NCBI GenBank assembly: GCA_018267575.1
Contig: JAFDYF010000091.1
Location: forward strand, 1-41,388
DNA length: 41,388 nucleotides
Source: Bacteroidota bacterium
GTDB lineage: Bacteria; Bacteroidota; Bacteroidia; Chitinophagales; Chitinophagaceae
Reading direction: 5' to 3'
Each line of letters starts with the position of its first letter. Within the stretch, counting starts at the first letter, position 1. Of the stretch, positions 1 to 9,465 are shown piece after piece. The translations under genes were made by a program, and so were the position numbers. The notes under the pieces are model-generated. The model had not been told where the DNA came from and did not search any database. It was given only the letters and a program-made list of their open reading frames with translations.

Positions 1-207
1 GAGCTAAGGGTCCATATAAAAATAAAAGAACTTCAAACAAACCTGTTGGGACTGAGCTAAAAGTCAGGCAATTTTTTCAGGCTGCAAAAATAAACAATAA
101 ACTCAAGCAGCGAAATATAAAGCAGCTTTCTATTAAAGAAAATTGTCAAATCAAGAGTATTATGTTTTTTCTTTATTAATATTGTAATAGACTATTGCTT
201 ATAACCA

Positions 208-792
208 ATGATTGCTGCCGAACGAATTGAGTATCTGCAAAACCGGATCGCGAGGTTTGAGGACCAACAGGCTTATAAAGAGCTATTCATTGGGCTTTAT
301 TCATATCTATATCATTTTGCCTGGGGTTTTGTAAAATCCAAAGAGCTTTCTGAAGAAATTGTTTCGGATGTTTTTATAAAGGTCTGGGAAAAAAGGAAAG
401 CCATTTCTGGCGTGGAGAACCTTAAGGTTTACCTATATGTAGCTACCAAAAATATCTCCTTGAATTATATCGATAAGCAAAAGCAAGCTAATTTTGTGGA
501 TCTCAGTGAGGTTTCGGTCGATATCAAGAGCAGCTACGCTGATCCCGAACAACTGCTCATTACCTCAGATATGATGGAGCGCATCCAGCAAGCGATATAT
601 CAGCTACCCCCTCGTTGTAGGCTTATTTTCAAATTGATCAAGGAGGATAAGATGAAATACAAAGAAGTGGCCGAAATCCTGCACATATCTGTAAAAACAG
701 TTGAAAACCAAATAGCTATAGCTGTAAAAAAAATTGGTTTTGCCATCAACTTCGATATTAGCCGCACGCTACCCTCTCATGTGAATGGCTAA
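208..792 (+). CDS. ECF-type RNA polymerase sigma factor (FecI/SusC-associated)
   Basis: This 194-residue protein has the two-domain layout of extracytoplasmic-function sigma-70 factors. The region 2 helix is visible around residues 45-65 (SEEIVSDVFIKVWEKR), which binds core polymerase and the -10 element. Region 4 is at about 145-175 (YKEVAEILHISVKTVENQI), a helix-turn-helix for the -35 element. Region 3 is missing, as in the family. The length is typical of the Bacteroidota group that sits beside FecR and SusC genes. It is followed 72 bp later by a FecR-type anti-sigma factor and then by a SusC with a signalling domain, so it probably switches on the downstream glycan locus when substrate is bound at the outer membrane. 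The family assignment is firm; the regulon is inferred from position. Confidence 0.93.
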   Translation: MIAAERIEYLQNRIARFEDQQAYKELFIGLYSYLYHFAWGFVKSKELSEEIVSDVFIKVWEKRKAISGVENLKVYLYVATKNISLNYIDKQKQANFVDLSEVSVDIKSSYADPEQLLITSDMMERIQQAIYQLPPRCRLIFKLIKEDKMKYKEVAEILHISVKTVENQIAIAVKKIGFAINFDISRTLPSHVNG

Positions 793-864
793 AAATTAAC
801 AATTTTTAAACTTTGTTTGGGGGTTTTCATTGATTTCCCTGTCCTGTACTCGAGTCTGCTGCTT

Positions 865-2001
865 ATGGAACAAGATCATATCTGGGAATTGGTTGCCAAA
901 AAACTTTCCGGCGAGGCTGGGGAAGAAGAATTGCAGGAGCTAAAACAGCTCCTCCGCAATCATCCGGATCTTCATTATCCTATACAATATATTATTGACC
1001 TTTGGAAGTCCGATACTACTGGATTTAAGTCGGGAGATGCGCATGAAGCCTTTAATAGACATGTTGAGCGTATGGAAGAGCATAACGTAAGCTATTCGGA
1101 ACCAACCTTTGAGTCATCCGAAACGCTTGAAAGGGATAAAACGGATAAAAACCCCCATTCTTTTTTTTGGCTCTTATTATCCGTTGCCGCCTTTGCCTCC
1201 GCAGTTTTCCTTGGGCTTCATTTTATGCGATCCCAACCCATCCCGTCTGCATCGATATCGCCTGTCTCTGAAAAAAAGATCAGTGAGGTATTCACAAAAA
1301 ATGGCTCAAAGACCAATCTGATCTTGCCCGATGGCACCAAGGTTTGGCTGAATGCGGGCAGCAGCCTGAAATATGATTCTACATATGGAAAAACCATTAG
1401 GGAAGTGGTTTTATCTGGAGAGGCTTTTTTTGATGTGGTAAAAAACAAGGAAAAACCTTTTATCATCCATGCTTCTAGGATCAATATCAAAGTACTTGGC
1501 ACCAAATTCAATGTAAGATCATACCCAACAGATAAAACAACGGAAGCGGCCTTGATTCGAGGTAGTATAGAAGTTACTTTTAAAGATAGGCCAAACAAAA
1601 AAGTGATTTTAAAGCCCAACGAGAAAATTGTAGTGCAAAATACGGCTGGTAAAGATAATATTATAGAGACAGCCCATCAGGGCAAGACCGGGAAAATGCC
1701 AGTGGCCACCCCGGAAGCCATTGTTGAAAAACTGACCTATGAGCATAAGACCGGTGCTGTCATTGAAACCTCTTGGGTTAATGATAGGCTTGTATTTCAG
1801 GACGAGTCATTCCAAGATCTTGCGATGCAACTTGAACGTTGGTATGGGGTTACCGTTAAGTTTGAGAACCAGCAGTTAAAAGAAAACCACCTGACAGGCA
1901 GCTTTAAAACCGAAACCATACGGCAGGCATTGGATGCCTTGAAGTTTACCGCCCCTTTTAACTACGAAATCGACAATAATAATATTGTAACCATTTATTA
2001 A
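865..2001 (+). CDS. FecR-family anti-sigma factor with DUF4974 domain
   Basis: I start at the ATG at 865 (MEQDHIWEL), giving 378 residues; the open frame extends upstream to a TTG at 817 but that extension has no family character. Residues 1-99 form the cytoplasmic sigma-binding part, residues 100-120 (FFWLLLSVAAFASAVFLGL) a single membrane span, and the rest is periplasmic. The FecR core follows (GSKTNLILPDGTKVWLNAGS, then LSGEAFFDV and GTKFNVRSY), and the C-terminal part (about 300-378) matches DUF4974, ending near GSFKTETIRQALDALK. In this family the periplasmic part contacts the STN domain of a TonB transporter and relays the signal to the sigma factor. The neighbouring SusC has that domain, so the three genes form a plausible cell-surface signalling unit. 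Confidence 0.93.
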   Translation: MEQDHIWELVAKKLSGEAGEEELQELKQLLRNHPDLHYPIQYIIDLWKSDTTGFKSGDAHEAFNRHVERMEEHNVSYSEPTFESSETLERDKTDKNPHSFFWLLLSVAAFASAVFLGLHFMRSQPIPSASISPVSEKKISEVFTKNGSKTNLILPDGTKVWLNAGSSLKYDSTYGKTIREVVLSGEAFFDVVKNKEKPFIIHASRINIKVLGTKFNVRSYPTDKTTEAALIRGSIEVTFKDRPNKKVILKPNEKIVVQNTAGKDNIIETAHQGKTGKMPVATPEAIVEKLTYEHKTGAVIETSWVNDRLVFQDESFQDLAMQLERWYGVTVKFENQQLKENHLTGSFKTETIRQALDALKFTAPFNYEIDNNNIVTIY

Positions 2002-2158
2002 AAGCCAAAACAACTATTGCTAAATGAAAAAAAACAACAGTACATAAAAGATAATAAAAGGGGCATGTTGGAGCATACCCCTGTAGGTTAATCATTCAAA
2101 CTCATAATGCCGGGAAGCATTAAGTTTTACATTTCATAACCCATAATGTGATAAAAGT
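2002..2158 (+). promoter_or_regulatory. Leader/promoter region of susC with two small hairpins
   Basis: This 157-bp gap lies between the anti-sigma factor and the susC-like gene. It holds two inverted repeats: AGGGG (2059-2063) pairing with CCCCT (2078-2082), with an inner ATG/CAT pair and one mismatch, and TAATGC (2105-2110) pairing with GCATTA (2117-2122) across a six-base loop. Neither is followed by a run of T, so they are not simple terminators. They could be a promoter/leader structure for the SusCD transcript or the remains of a terminator after the anti-sigma gene. No TAnnTTTG box is clear here, which would fit an ECF-driven promoter. The hairpins are visible; the role is inference. 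Confidence 0.35.
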
Positions 2159-5100
2159 ATGAAGAAAAATCTAACGATTGGAGGCAAGCGCTTCCATTCC
2201 GTCAAAAAAGCTCTTTTATTTATGAAACTAACCTTTGTAATGCTATTGGTCGGCATTTTGCAGGTGTCTGCTAAAGTAAGCGGGCAGGCAAAGGTGTCCC
2301 TGAATCTGAACAAAACAGAAATAGGGAAAGCTTTAAAAGCGATAGAGAACCAAGGCGAATACCGCTTTCTCTATAACAATAACCTAAAAAGTATCCGCCA
2401 AAGAATAAGCATCACTGCAGATGCGGCCGATATCAAGGATGTGCTGGACAGGATGTTTACCGGTACCGACCTAGGTTATAAAATCCTCGACAACAACCTG
2501 ATTGTGGTGTTATCCAATAGCCTTGCGGTGCAGGATATTAAGATCACCGGTAAAATCACTGGCGAAAATGGAGAGCCTTTATCGGGTGTGAGTGTGGGCG
2601 TAAAAGGCACTTCAATTGGAACCACCACGGATAATTTTGGTAACTATACATTAACGGTACCAGAAAAGGGGAGATTGGTAATATCCTACATTGGATATGA
2701 AACCCAAGAAATTGCAGTCAATAGCCAGTCTGTTATCAATGTGAAAATGGTATTATCGAAGGCCCAGGCCATGAATGAAGTAGTGGTGATTGGATATGGT
2801 ACGGCTAGCAAAAGAGATTTGACAGGTTCTATCGTTAAGATTTCTGGAAAGGAAGTTGCCGACAAACCTAATACCAATCCAGTTGCTTCTTTACAAGGTA
2901 AGGTAGCCGGGGTTTACATCGTAAACGACGGAACACCCGGTGCTCAACCTGATATACGTATTAGAGGTACAACAAGTATCGGTCAAGTACATCCCCTATA
3001 TATTGTGGATGGGATTTTTGAGGACAATATTGATTATCTAAATCCCAACGACATTGAATCAATAGAGATTTTGAAAGACCCTTCTTCCCTAGCGATTTTT
3101 GGTGTTAAGGGTGCAACTGGCGCCATTGCTATTACCACAAAAAAAGCGAAAGCAGGGCAAACCACAGTAAACTTTAATGCCACCCAAGGTTGGAAAACTT
3201 TGGTTGATGCTCCCAAATTTGCTGATGCAACTACTTTTAAAACTTTGTATGCTGAAGAATTGGCTAACACTGGTATCACCACTTCACCTAATTATACAGG
3301 CCTAAATTCTAATACAAATTGGATCGATGCTGTTACCAGGAATGCCAATTTCCAAACAAGTAATCTGAGTGTTTCAAGTAGTACTGAAAAAAACAAGTTC
3401 AATTTGGGTATGGGTTATACCAATGACCAGGGTATTGTAAAACATATTCAGCTCAACAAAATCAATATCAACTTGAGTGATGAGTTGAGACTGAGCAAAC
3501 ATATCAGAGTGGGTGCAAATCTTATAGTGAGCCGGATTCATAATCCTTATGGTTATGACGGGGGGGATGTTTTGAGTGATGCCAGGCAATTGGTTCCATT
3601 GTTATCCTCCAGTCCAACACCTATGCAGTTGACTGACCTTTATGGGTCTGCTGTGATCAATCAAAATATTTATCCTTTAGCTCCCTCTTTTCAATTAGCT
3701 GGGGTAACAAACCCTTTGCTTAAGTTGGAAAATGAGTGGAATAAAACCCTTGATTACACCTATAGGTATGTAGGAAGTGCCTTTGCTGAAGTCAATTTCC
3801 TGAAGTATTTCACATTCCGTTCTACTGTTTATGGCGACATGAGCTTTGAAGACAATAGGAAGTATACCCCTACCTACTATGCTTTCAACCCTGTATCATT
3901 AGCCACCCAGGTTCAGAACCCAACCACTAGTGTGCAGGAAATCAGCACATCTATCAAACAATTTCAACAAGACCATGTACTGAGCTTTAAAAAGAGCTTC
4001 AACCAACATAATATTACCGCTATTGCTGGTTTTACAACCCGCTATTTGGGTAGTTATGCAGTTACTTCCAATGCCTATCAGGGCACATTCGGCCCTATCC
4101 CGAATGATAAGCGTTTTTGGTACATCACTTCCGGTTTTGAAGACCCAACAACCACCACTTCAAAATCCAGCCAGTATGAAAGTGCTACTGCTTCCTACTT
4201 GGGCAGGGTATTGTACAATTATGCTGAAAAATACTATCTGACATTGTCCTACAGAGACGATGGTTCTTCCCAAATTTCAGGCCCCCACCGCTACCAGAAT
4301 TTTTGGGCGGTCGGCGCAGGATGGGAATTGACCAAGGAAAATTTCATGCAGAAACAAACGCTTTTCAATTACATAAAAATAAAAGGATCTGTGGGTGTAT
4401 TAGGTAACCAAAGTGCGTATGATCCCAATACAGGTCAGGCAAACCCCTACCTGTTTTATCCGGTTTTGGCAACTGGTTCTGTCACTCCTTTTGGCAATAA
4501 CCTGTTCAGCGCTGCACAAGCAGCCTACAATCCATCCTATAATTTGCAATGGGAATCGGTAGATGCACAAGAGGTAGGCTTTGAGGCGACTGCATTGAGT
4601 AACCGCCTGCATTTCGAATTCAACTATTTCAATAAGACCACCAATCAATTGATGACCGTTATCAATAACAGTGCATTGGGTATTCAAAACGGGGTTCAAA
4701 ATGCTGGAACACTAAGAAACTGGGGCGAGGAACTGAGTGCCTCTTGGAACCAAAACATGGGTCATGATTTCAATTTGAGATTGAATGGAAATATTACTTT
4801 CCTGAATAACCAGGTGGTTGCATTAAGCCCATTGTTGGCAGGGGGCAAAATCATACGCACAAGCCAAAACAATGGTCAACAAGCAAGTTATACACAATCG
4901 GGCCAACCGATCGGTTATTTCTACGGGTATCAAGTGGCTGGTTTGTACCAATCCAATTTGGATGTGTTGACTTCGCCCAATGCTTCAAGTATAGGTACTT
5001 ATAGGCCTGGTGATTTTAAATTCAAGGATATTTCCGGCCCTAATAAAAAACCAGATGGTATAATTGATGCAAATGATAGAACCAATATAGGAAACCCAAG

Positions 5101-5593
5101 TCCTAAGTTTATTTATGGAGGTTCAATCAATTTGAGCTACAAGCATTTTGATTTGGGCATTGATGTGGGCGGTGTTTATGGCAACCAAGTGTTTAGGACA
5201 TGGGCTGCTTTGGAATCCCCTTATTCTTTTGTGAACTATGCTTCCTTCCAACAAAACCGTTGGCATGGCGCTGGTACATCCAATTGGGTACCTGAAATCA
5301 ATTCCGGGGAAAGATACAATTATCAAGGATCGACATATAGTATTGAGGACGGCAGTTATTTTAGGATCCGTAACCTTCAATTGGGATACAACTTTGACCC
5401 CAAAATGCTGATGCATGCACACATTACCAGCTTCCGGTTTTTCGTGAATGTTCAAAATCTTAAAACATGGAAAAACAACAGTGGTTATTCACCTGAGTTT
5501 GGGGGTGATGCTACCAGCTTCGGCGTGGATTACGGAAAATCGAACAATGCATTGCCTCGCATTACCAGTGTAGGAGTAAATGTATCTTTTTAA
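2159..5593 (+). CDS. SusC/RagA-type TonB-dependent transporter with STN signalling domain
   Basis: At 1144 residues this is a full-length SusC-like outer-membrane transporter. Order of parts: signal peptide to about residue 42; STN domain (about 48-118, beginning KVSLNLNKTEIGKALKAIE); a carboxypeptidase-like beta-sandwich (about 128-200, ITGKITGENGEPLSGVSVGV); the plug with the TonB-box-like NEVVVIGYGT and PLYIVDGI; then the 22-strand barrel ending in aromatic F at SVGVNVSF. The protein pairs with the SusD lipoprotein 18 bp downstream to import oligosaccharides using TonB energy. The STN domain is found in the subset that signals to FecR anti-sigma factors, and such a gene lies directly upstream. 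Substrate is inferred from the GH144/GH3 genes of the locus to be beta-1,2-gluco-oligosaccharides. Confidence 0.96.
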   Translation: MKKNLTIGGKRFHSVKKALLFMKLTFVMLLVGILQVSAKVSGQAKVSLNLNKTEIGKALKAIENQGEYRFLYNNNLKSIRQRISITADAADIKDVLDRMFTGTDLGYKILDNNLIVVLSNSLAVQDIKITGKITGENGEPLSGVSVGVKGTSIGTTTDNFGNYTLTVPEKGRLVISYIGYETQEIAVNSQSVINVKMVLSKAQAMNEVVVIGYGTASKRDLTGSIVKISGKEVADKPNTNPVASLQGKVAGVYIVNDGTPGAQPDIRIRGTTSIGQVHPLYIVDGIFEDNIDYLNPNDIESIEILKDPSSLAIFGVKGATGAIAITTKKAKAGQTTVNFNATQGWKTLVDAPKFADATTFKTLYAEELANTGITTSPNYTGLNSNTNWIDAVTRNANFQTSNLSVSSSTEKNKFNLGMGYTNDQGIVKHIQLNKININLSDELRLSKHIRVGANLIVSRIHNPYGYDGGDVLSDARQLVPLLSSSPTPMQLTDLYGSAVINQNIYPLAPSFQLAGVTNPLLKLENEWNKTLDYTYRYVGSAFAEVNFLKYFTFRSTVYGDMSFEDNRKYTPTYYAFNPVSLATQVQNPTTSVQEISTSIKQFQQDHVLSFKKSFNQHNITAIAGFTTRYLGSYAVTSNAYQGTFGPIPNDKRFWYITSGFEDPTTTTSKSSQYESATASYLGRVLYNYAEKYYLTLSYRDDGSSQISGPHRYQNFWAVGAGWELTKENFMQKQTLFNYIKIKGSVGVLGNQSAYDPNTGQANPYLFYPVLATGSVTPFGNNLFSAAQAAYNPSYNLQWESVDAQEVGFEATALSNRLHFEFNYFNKTTNQLMTVINNSALGIQNGVQNAGTLRNWGEELSASWNQNMGHDFNLRLNGNITFLNNQVVALSPLLAGGKIIRTSQNNGQQASYTQSGQPIGYFYGYQVAGLYQSNLDVLTSPNASSIGTYRPGDFKFKDISGPNKKPDGIIDANDRTNIGNPSPKFIYGGSINLSYKHFDLGIDVGGVYGNQVFRTWAALESPYSFVNYASFQQNRWHGAGTSNWVPEINSGERYNYQGSTYSIEDGSYFRIRNLQLGYNFDPKMLMHAHITSFRFFVNVQNLKTWKNNSGYSPEFGGDATSFGVDYGKSNNALPRITSVGVNVSF

Positions 5594-5611
5594 AAAAACA
5601 ACTCTATTGAT

Positions 5612-7216
5612 ATGAAAAAGATGACAAAAATATTTTGGATTTCCACATCGGTAATAATGGTTGTTGTTTTGGTGGGCTGTAGTAAATTTCTTGACAGGAA
5701 ACCACTTACGGCAACTTTACCCGATGTTCAAAAGGAACAAGGTGCCATGGAAGCACAAAGTTTGGGTTTGTATAATACCTTAAGGACTTATGCAGGGTTC
5801 TCTTCCCTGCCATGGACTGATTTCAATAGCATTCGCGATGACGATGCGGCAAAGGGTAGTGATGCCAATGATGGTAAGGAAATCAATGCCGAGTTTGAGA
5901 CCTTCCAATACACCAAGGATGATTGGGCTACCGACACCTATTGGAATGATCATTATTATATGATCAATCTTGCGAATACAGAAATACATACAGGAAGGGA
6001 TTCGCTAAAAGTAACTGACCCCGCTTCTTTGCGCCAACTAGGGGAAGCTTATTTTTTTAGGGCCTATTCCTATTTTGATTTGGTGAAAGCCTACGGACAG
6101 GTTCCTTTGATTAATTATTATTACACCAACCCTGCTGATGGTATTCGGCCAAAGGCAACTGTGGATGCCATTTATGCACAAATTGATGGAGACCTGGATA
6201 CCGCGGCCATGTGGTTGCCCATAAATGCAAGTGCCTATGGTAATAGTGGCAAAATGAAAGGCCGCTTGACGCAAGGGGCAGCGAATACACTTTGGGCCCA
6301 AACTTATTTGATGCGCCAAAATTGGGGAAAGGTGGTGGCTCTTTGCCAAACGGTGATCAATTCTGGTCAGTATTCTTTGATGCCCAATTTCTATGATATT
6401 TGGAAGGATGGAGTGAACGGTGCAGGCAAAAACGGCGCTGAGTCTATTTTTGAAATGAATGCGTATTGCGGAGCCAATGCACAGGCTATCTCCACCCAAA
6501 ACCAAGGGCAGGATGGATGGGGAACTGCACAGCAGGTTCGTCAAAATGGCGCCCCAGTAGCTTGGAACTTGGGATGGGGTTGGAACGTTCCTACCGATAC
6601 TTTAGTAAAAGCATGGGATAATACGGACCCCAGAAAGTCAATGACCATTTTGTACTCTGGTCAATTTGATGGGGGGGCCACTACCGGTGGATGGGGCTCA
6701 ACCCTTCCTGCATATACAGATCCATTGGGTTCTGGCGGGTTGGCAGAAAAATATTGGAACAAAAAACTATATACTGGCAACGACCCTGCCATGCGCAACT
6801 ACACTGGCTTTGTGAATGGCAACGGGGCTGCTCCATGGATTGACCATCGCATTCTGCGTTATGCCGATGTGATATTAATGTTGGCCGAAGCAGCCAATGA
6901 AACTGGCGATGGCGCAACAGCCGCTGCAAACTTGGAATTGATTAGGAGTAGGGCAGCAGGCAGTACAGATAAAACAAGAACTATAGTGCCCTATATTGCT
7001 TATAGCAGCCAAGCGCAGATGAGGACAGCCATAAAGAATGAACGGCGTTGGGAATTTGCATTGGAGGGTTATCGATTCTATGATCTCGTTCGTTGGGGAG
7101 ATGCCCTCAATGTGTTGGGACCATTAGGTTATACCTCACGTAACCAATACTACCCCATCCCCCAACCAGCTATCGATATTTCCGGAGGCGTATTAGTTCA
7201 GAACCCCAATTATTAA
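5612..7216 (+). CDS. SusD/RagB-type glycan-binding outer-membrane lipoprotein
   Basis: This 534-residue protein begins with a lipoprotein signal peptide (VVVLVGC at residues 17-23, Cys23 as lipid anchor) followed by SKFLDRKPL, a typical mature N-terminus of SusD proteins. The helical TPR-like core is recognisable (GEAYFFRAYSYFDLVKAYG, then RRWEFALEGYRFYDLVRWGD near the C-terminus), both hallmarks of RagB/SusD. It acts as the lid over the SusC barrel and captures oligosaccharide at the cell surface. It starts 18 bp after susC and is followed 20 bp later by another surface lipoprotein, so the three are almost certainly one transcript. Family certain; ligand inferred. Confidence 0.95.
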   Translation: MKKMTKIFWISTSVIMVVVLVGCSKFLDRKPLTATLPDVQKEQGAMEAQSLGLYNTLRTYAGFSSLPWTDFNSIRDDDAAKGSDANDGKEINAEFETFQYTKDDWATDTYWNDHYYMINLANTEIHTGRDSLKVTDPASLRQLGEAYFFRAYSYFDLVKAYGQVPLINYYYTNPADGIRPKATVDAIYAQIDGDLDTAAMWLPINASAYGNSGKMKGRLTQGAANTLWAQTYLMRQNWGKVVALCQTVINSGQYSLMPNFYDIWKDGVNGAGKNGAESIFEMNAYCGANAQAISTQNQGQDGWGTAQQVRQNGAPVAWNLGWGWNVPTDTLVKAWDNTDPRKSMTILYSGQFDGGATTGGWGSTLPAYTDPLGSGGLAEKYWNKKLYTGNDPAMRNYTGFVNGNGAAPWIDHRILRYADVILMLAEAANETGDGATAAANLELIRSRAAGSTDKTRTIVPYIAYSSQAQMRTAIKNERRWEFALEGYRFYDLVRWGDALNVLGPLGYTSRNQYYPIPQPAIDISGGVLVQNPNY

Positions 7217-7236
7217 TCTTAGAAATAATTATAATC

Positions 7237-8094
7237 ATGAAAAAAAATCAAATTCCCCTTCTTGCAATAGTCATACTCTTAGCGATGGCTAGTTGTAAGA
7301 AATTGGATAGGCCAGTATTGCCAAAAAATTATCCAACGGATAATCCGGTAAACCCAACTACTTCCCTGAGATTTTTCTTGAGTTTTGATTCAACAACTGC
7401 CAAAGATGCACAATTGAACATACGCTTCAAGGATAGCATTTCTGGTTATCCCTGTTTCTTTCCCGACCCTTCCATCGGGTATATGACCGGGGTTACAGGT
7501 ACAGCCTTACAAGGTAGTTCGTCCGCATTAATCCATTACGTAAATGCCAATGATTTCGCAACATCTACCAGTTTCACTATTTCTTTTTGGCTAAATGCAA
7601 GCCTGGCACAAAAAGACCATGCCAATGCAGATGGTCTTTTGTGCCTTCCAAGTACTACCAATTTTTGGAGCAACTTTGTTGTTTTTGCAGATCATGAATC
7701 GAGCACATCGGATTCCATGCAATTAAAATTTGTTTTTGCCAATGGCACTGGAAACAACTGGGATTTTGCGGGGTATACTGGTACCAAGCGATGGCCAAAA
7801 ATGTATGATGGCAACTGGCACCATGTGGTATTTGTGTATGATGCTACTGCAAAAACAGGAACACTTTATCGAGATGGGGTTCAATTTGATCAAAAAGCGA
7901 ATGAAACCATTGCATTTGATGGCAATGCCACTGGTCTTGTGGTTGGCGGTTTTCAGGAAATGTTGAACATCGTTGATAAATGGTCTAATAACGGCTGGAT
8001 GTCAGGTTGGCCTGGAGGCATTGATCAGGTACGCTTGTATAACACAGCCCTGGCAGCTTCAGATGTTCAATCATTGTACAGTACTAAACAATAA
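7237..8094 (+). CDS. LamG/concanavalin-fold surface lipoprotein, candidate glycan-binding protein
   Basis: This 285-residue lipoprotein has the lipobox LAMASC (Cys20) and a low-complexity linker (KNYPTDNPVNPTTS). The rest is a jelly-roll of the laminin-G/concanavalin type: FTISFWLNAS at about 110-120, DGNWHHVVFVYD at about 190, a GTLYRDGVQF hairpin, and the closing GGIDQVRLYNTALAASDVQSLY, all standard LamG_3 signatures. I see no catalytic motif. It is the last gene before a strong terminator and sits in the place where many glycan loci encode a surface glycan-binding protein, so that is the likely role. The fold is well supported; carbohydrate binding is inferred from context. Confidence 0.85.
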   Translation: MKKNQIPLLAIVILLAMASCKKLDRPVLPKNYPTDNPVNPTTSLRFFLSFDSTTAKDAQLNIRFKDSISGYPCFFPDPSIGYMTGVTGTALQGSSSALIHYVNANDFATSTSFTISFWLNASLAQKDHANADGLLCLPSTTNFWSNFVVFADHESSTSDSMQLKFVFANGTGNNWDFAGYTGTKRWPKMYDGNWHHVVFVYDATAKTGTLYRDGVQFDQKANETIAFDGNATGLVVGGFQEMLNIVDKWSNNGWMSGWPGGIDQVRLYNTALAASDVQSLYSTKQ

Positions 8095-8142
8095 TAATAT
8101 GATATTTTGAACTTGGCATAGCATATGATAGTTATATAATCA

Positions 8143-8186
8143 ATAAAACAAGGGCTGAAACTTTTACTTCAGCCCTGTTTTATTTT
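8143..8186 (+). terminator. Rho-independent terminator after the SusCD-LamG genes
   Basis: AGGGCTGAA (8151-8159) pairs perfectly with TTCAGCCCT (8168-8176) around an 8-base loop, and the stem continues through flanking AAAAC/GTTTT with one bulged A. It is followed by GTTTTATTTT. This separates the transporter genes from the cytochrome gene, which must have its own promoter or depend on readthrough. Confidence 0.9.
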
Positions 8187-8232
8187 GCTTGAAAAATTCT
8201 TTGTTCTACTGGTTGTTTAGAATGATTAGATT

Positions 8233-9465
8233 ATGGTAAAGAAGATACTTAGTCGAAAGTGGGTATTGATTATAATGGGCTTGATACTTTGTACATCCTT
8301 GTTTACCATGTGCATTAACCATCAAGAAAAAAATAGCGAACAAGTGGTGCAAAAGCAGCGGGAACTATTTTCAGGTTCAACTAGCTGCGCAAATTGTCAT
8401 AAATCAATTTATGACTCCCATATACATACGGCGCATCACCTTAGCTCAAGGCCTGCTGATACCAGTACGGTCATGGGAAAATTTGAAACAGGTCATAACA
8501 AGTTTGTATTTGATCTTTCCAATACCATTTTAGTAGAAAGGAGTGGGGATCGATTATATCAGGTGCTTTATGTAAATGGGACAGAAAAAAAGCGAAGGCC
8601 TTTTGATATTGTGATTGGCTCGGGCACTAGAGGGCAAAGCTATCTCTATTGGTGGAAGGATACGCTTTTCCAATTACCGCTGACCTATTTTACCGCAACA
8701 AATCAATGGTGCAATAGTCCTGGCTATCCCGGTCGGGTTGTTTTTGGTAGACCTGTTACTTCCCGTTGTCTTGAATGTCATACCACCTACGCCCAATCTA
8801 TTGCTGCACCCGATGCGCAGTTCGAAAAATTCGACCACAATATCATATATGGGGTGGATTGTGAAAAATGCCATGGTTCAGGTATACAGCATGTTCAATT
8901 TCAAACACAACACCCCAATGAAAAAACAGGTAAATATATCATTAACCCAGCTTCATTTACACGAAAACAAAGTTTGGATTTATGTGCCCTTTGCCATGGT
9001 GGAAGACTAGCCAAAACCAAGCCCTCTTTTGAATTTCATTCGGGAGATACATTAGCAAATTATTTTCAAATAGATAACGTTGCCAAAGAGGCCGTGAACA
9101 TTGATGTGCACGGAAATCAATATGGTATGTTGGCTGCCAGTAGATGTTTTAAAGAAAGTGGCATGACCTGCATGACTTGCCACAACCCCCATGAAAATGA
9201 AAAAGGGAAAAAAGAATTATTCTCCCAGCGTTGCATAACCTGTCATAATGTTGAACATAATAATTTTTGTAAGCTTAATAGCCGTCTTGGAAATTCTATA
9301 ACAAAAAATTGTATTGATTGCCATATGCCCGAGCAACCCTCAAGATCGATCACTGTTCTTTTGGAAGGGGCAATAGAACCAACCTCAGCTAATATGCGTT
9401 CTCATTTTATTAGCATCTATAAAGACGCAACAAAAAATTATTTGAACAAAAATCTTCGGCCATGA
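8233..9465 (+). CDS. Seven-heme cytochrome c, membrane-anchored or lipoprotein
   Basis: This 410-residue protein has an N-terminal hydrophobic segment (about 10-27) followed by seven CXXCH heme-c motifs: CANCH 52-56, CLECH 179-183, CEKCH 210-214, CALCH 251-255, CMTCH 313-317, CITCH 334-338 and CIDCH 360-364. Many additional histidines could serve as distal ligands. The heme spacing resembles the doubled-CXXCH/NrfA-like multiheme group, but I see no nitrite-reductase active-site motif (no CXXCK). The Cys27 context (LFTMC) is a poor lipobox, so it may be anchored by the segment instead. Its stop overlaps the next start as ATGA, so it is translationally coupled to the FG-GAP/UnbV lipoprotein. 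Electron-transfer chemistry is certain for the motifs; the physiological partner is unknown, and such a gene inside a glucan locus is odd. Confidence 0.88.
   Translation: MVKKILSRKWVLIIMGLILCTSLFTMCINHQEKNSEQVVQKQRELFSGSTSCANCHKSIYDSHIHTAHHLSSRPADTSTVMGKFETGHNKFVFDLSNTILVERSGDRLYQVLYVNGTEKKRRPFDIVIGSGTRGQSYLYWWKDTLFQLPLTYFTATNQWCNSPGYPGRVVFGRPVTSRCLECHTTYAQSIAAPDAQFEKFDHNIIYGVDCEKCHGSGIQHVQFQTQHPNEKTGKYIINPASFTRKQSLDLCALCHGGRLAKTKPSFEFHSGDTLANYFQIDNVAKEAVNIDVHGNQYGMLAASRCFKESGMTCMTCHNPHENEKGKKELFSQRCITCHNVEHNNFCKLNSRLGNSITKNCIDCHMPEQPSRSITVLLEGAIEPTSANMRSHFISIYKDATKNYLNKNLRP

Noticed and set aside
6038..6544. Long minus-strand open frame (168 codons) inside the SusD gene
   Set aside because: Antisense shadow: composition follows the codon pattern of the SusD gene, with no family motif and no start context.
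8233..9465. Cytochrome c nitrite reductase (NrfA)
   Set aside because: There are seven CXXCH motifs but no CXXCK active-site heme, and the length and spacing differ.
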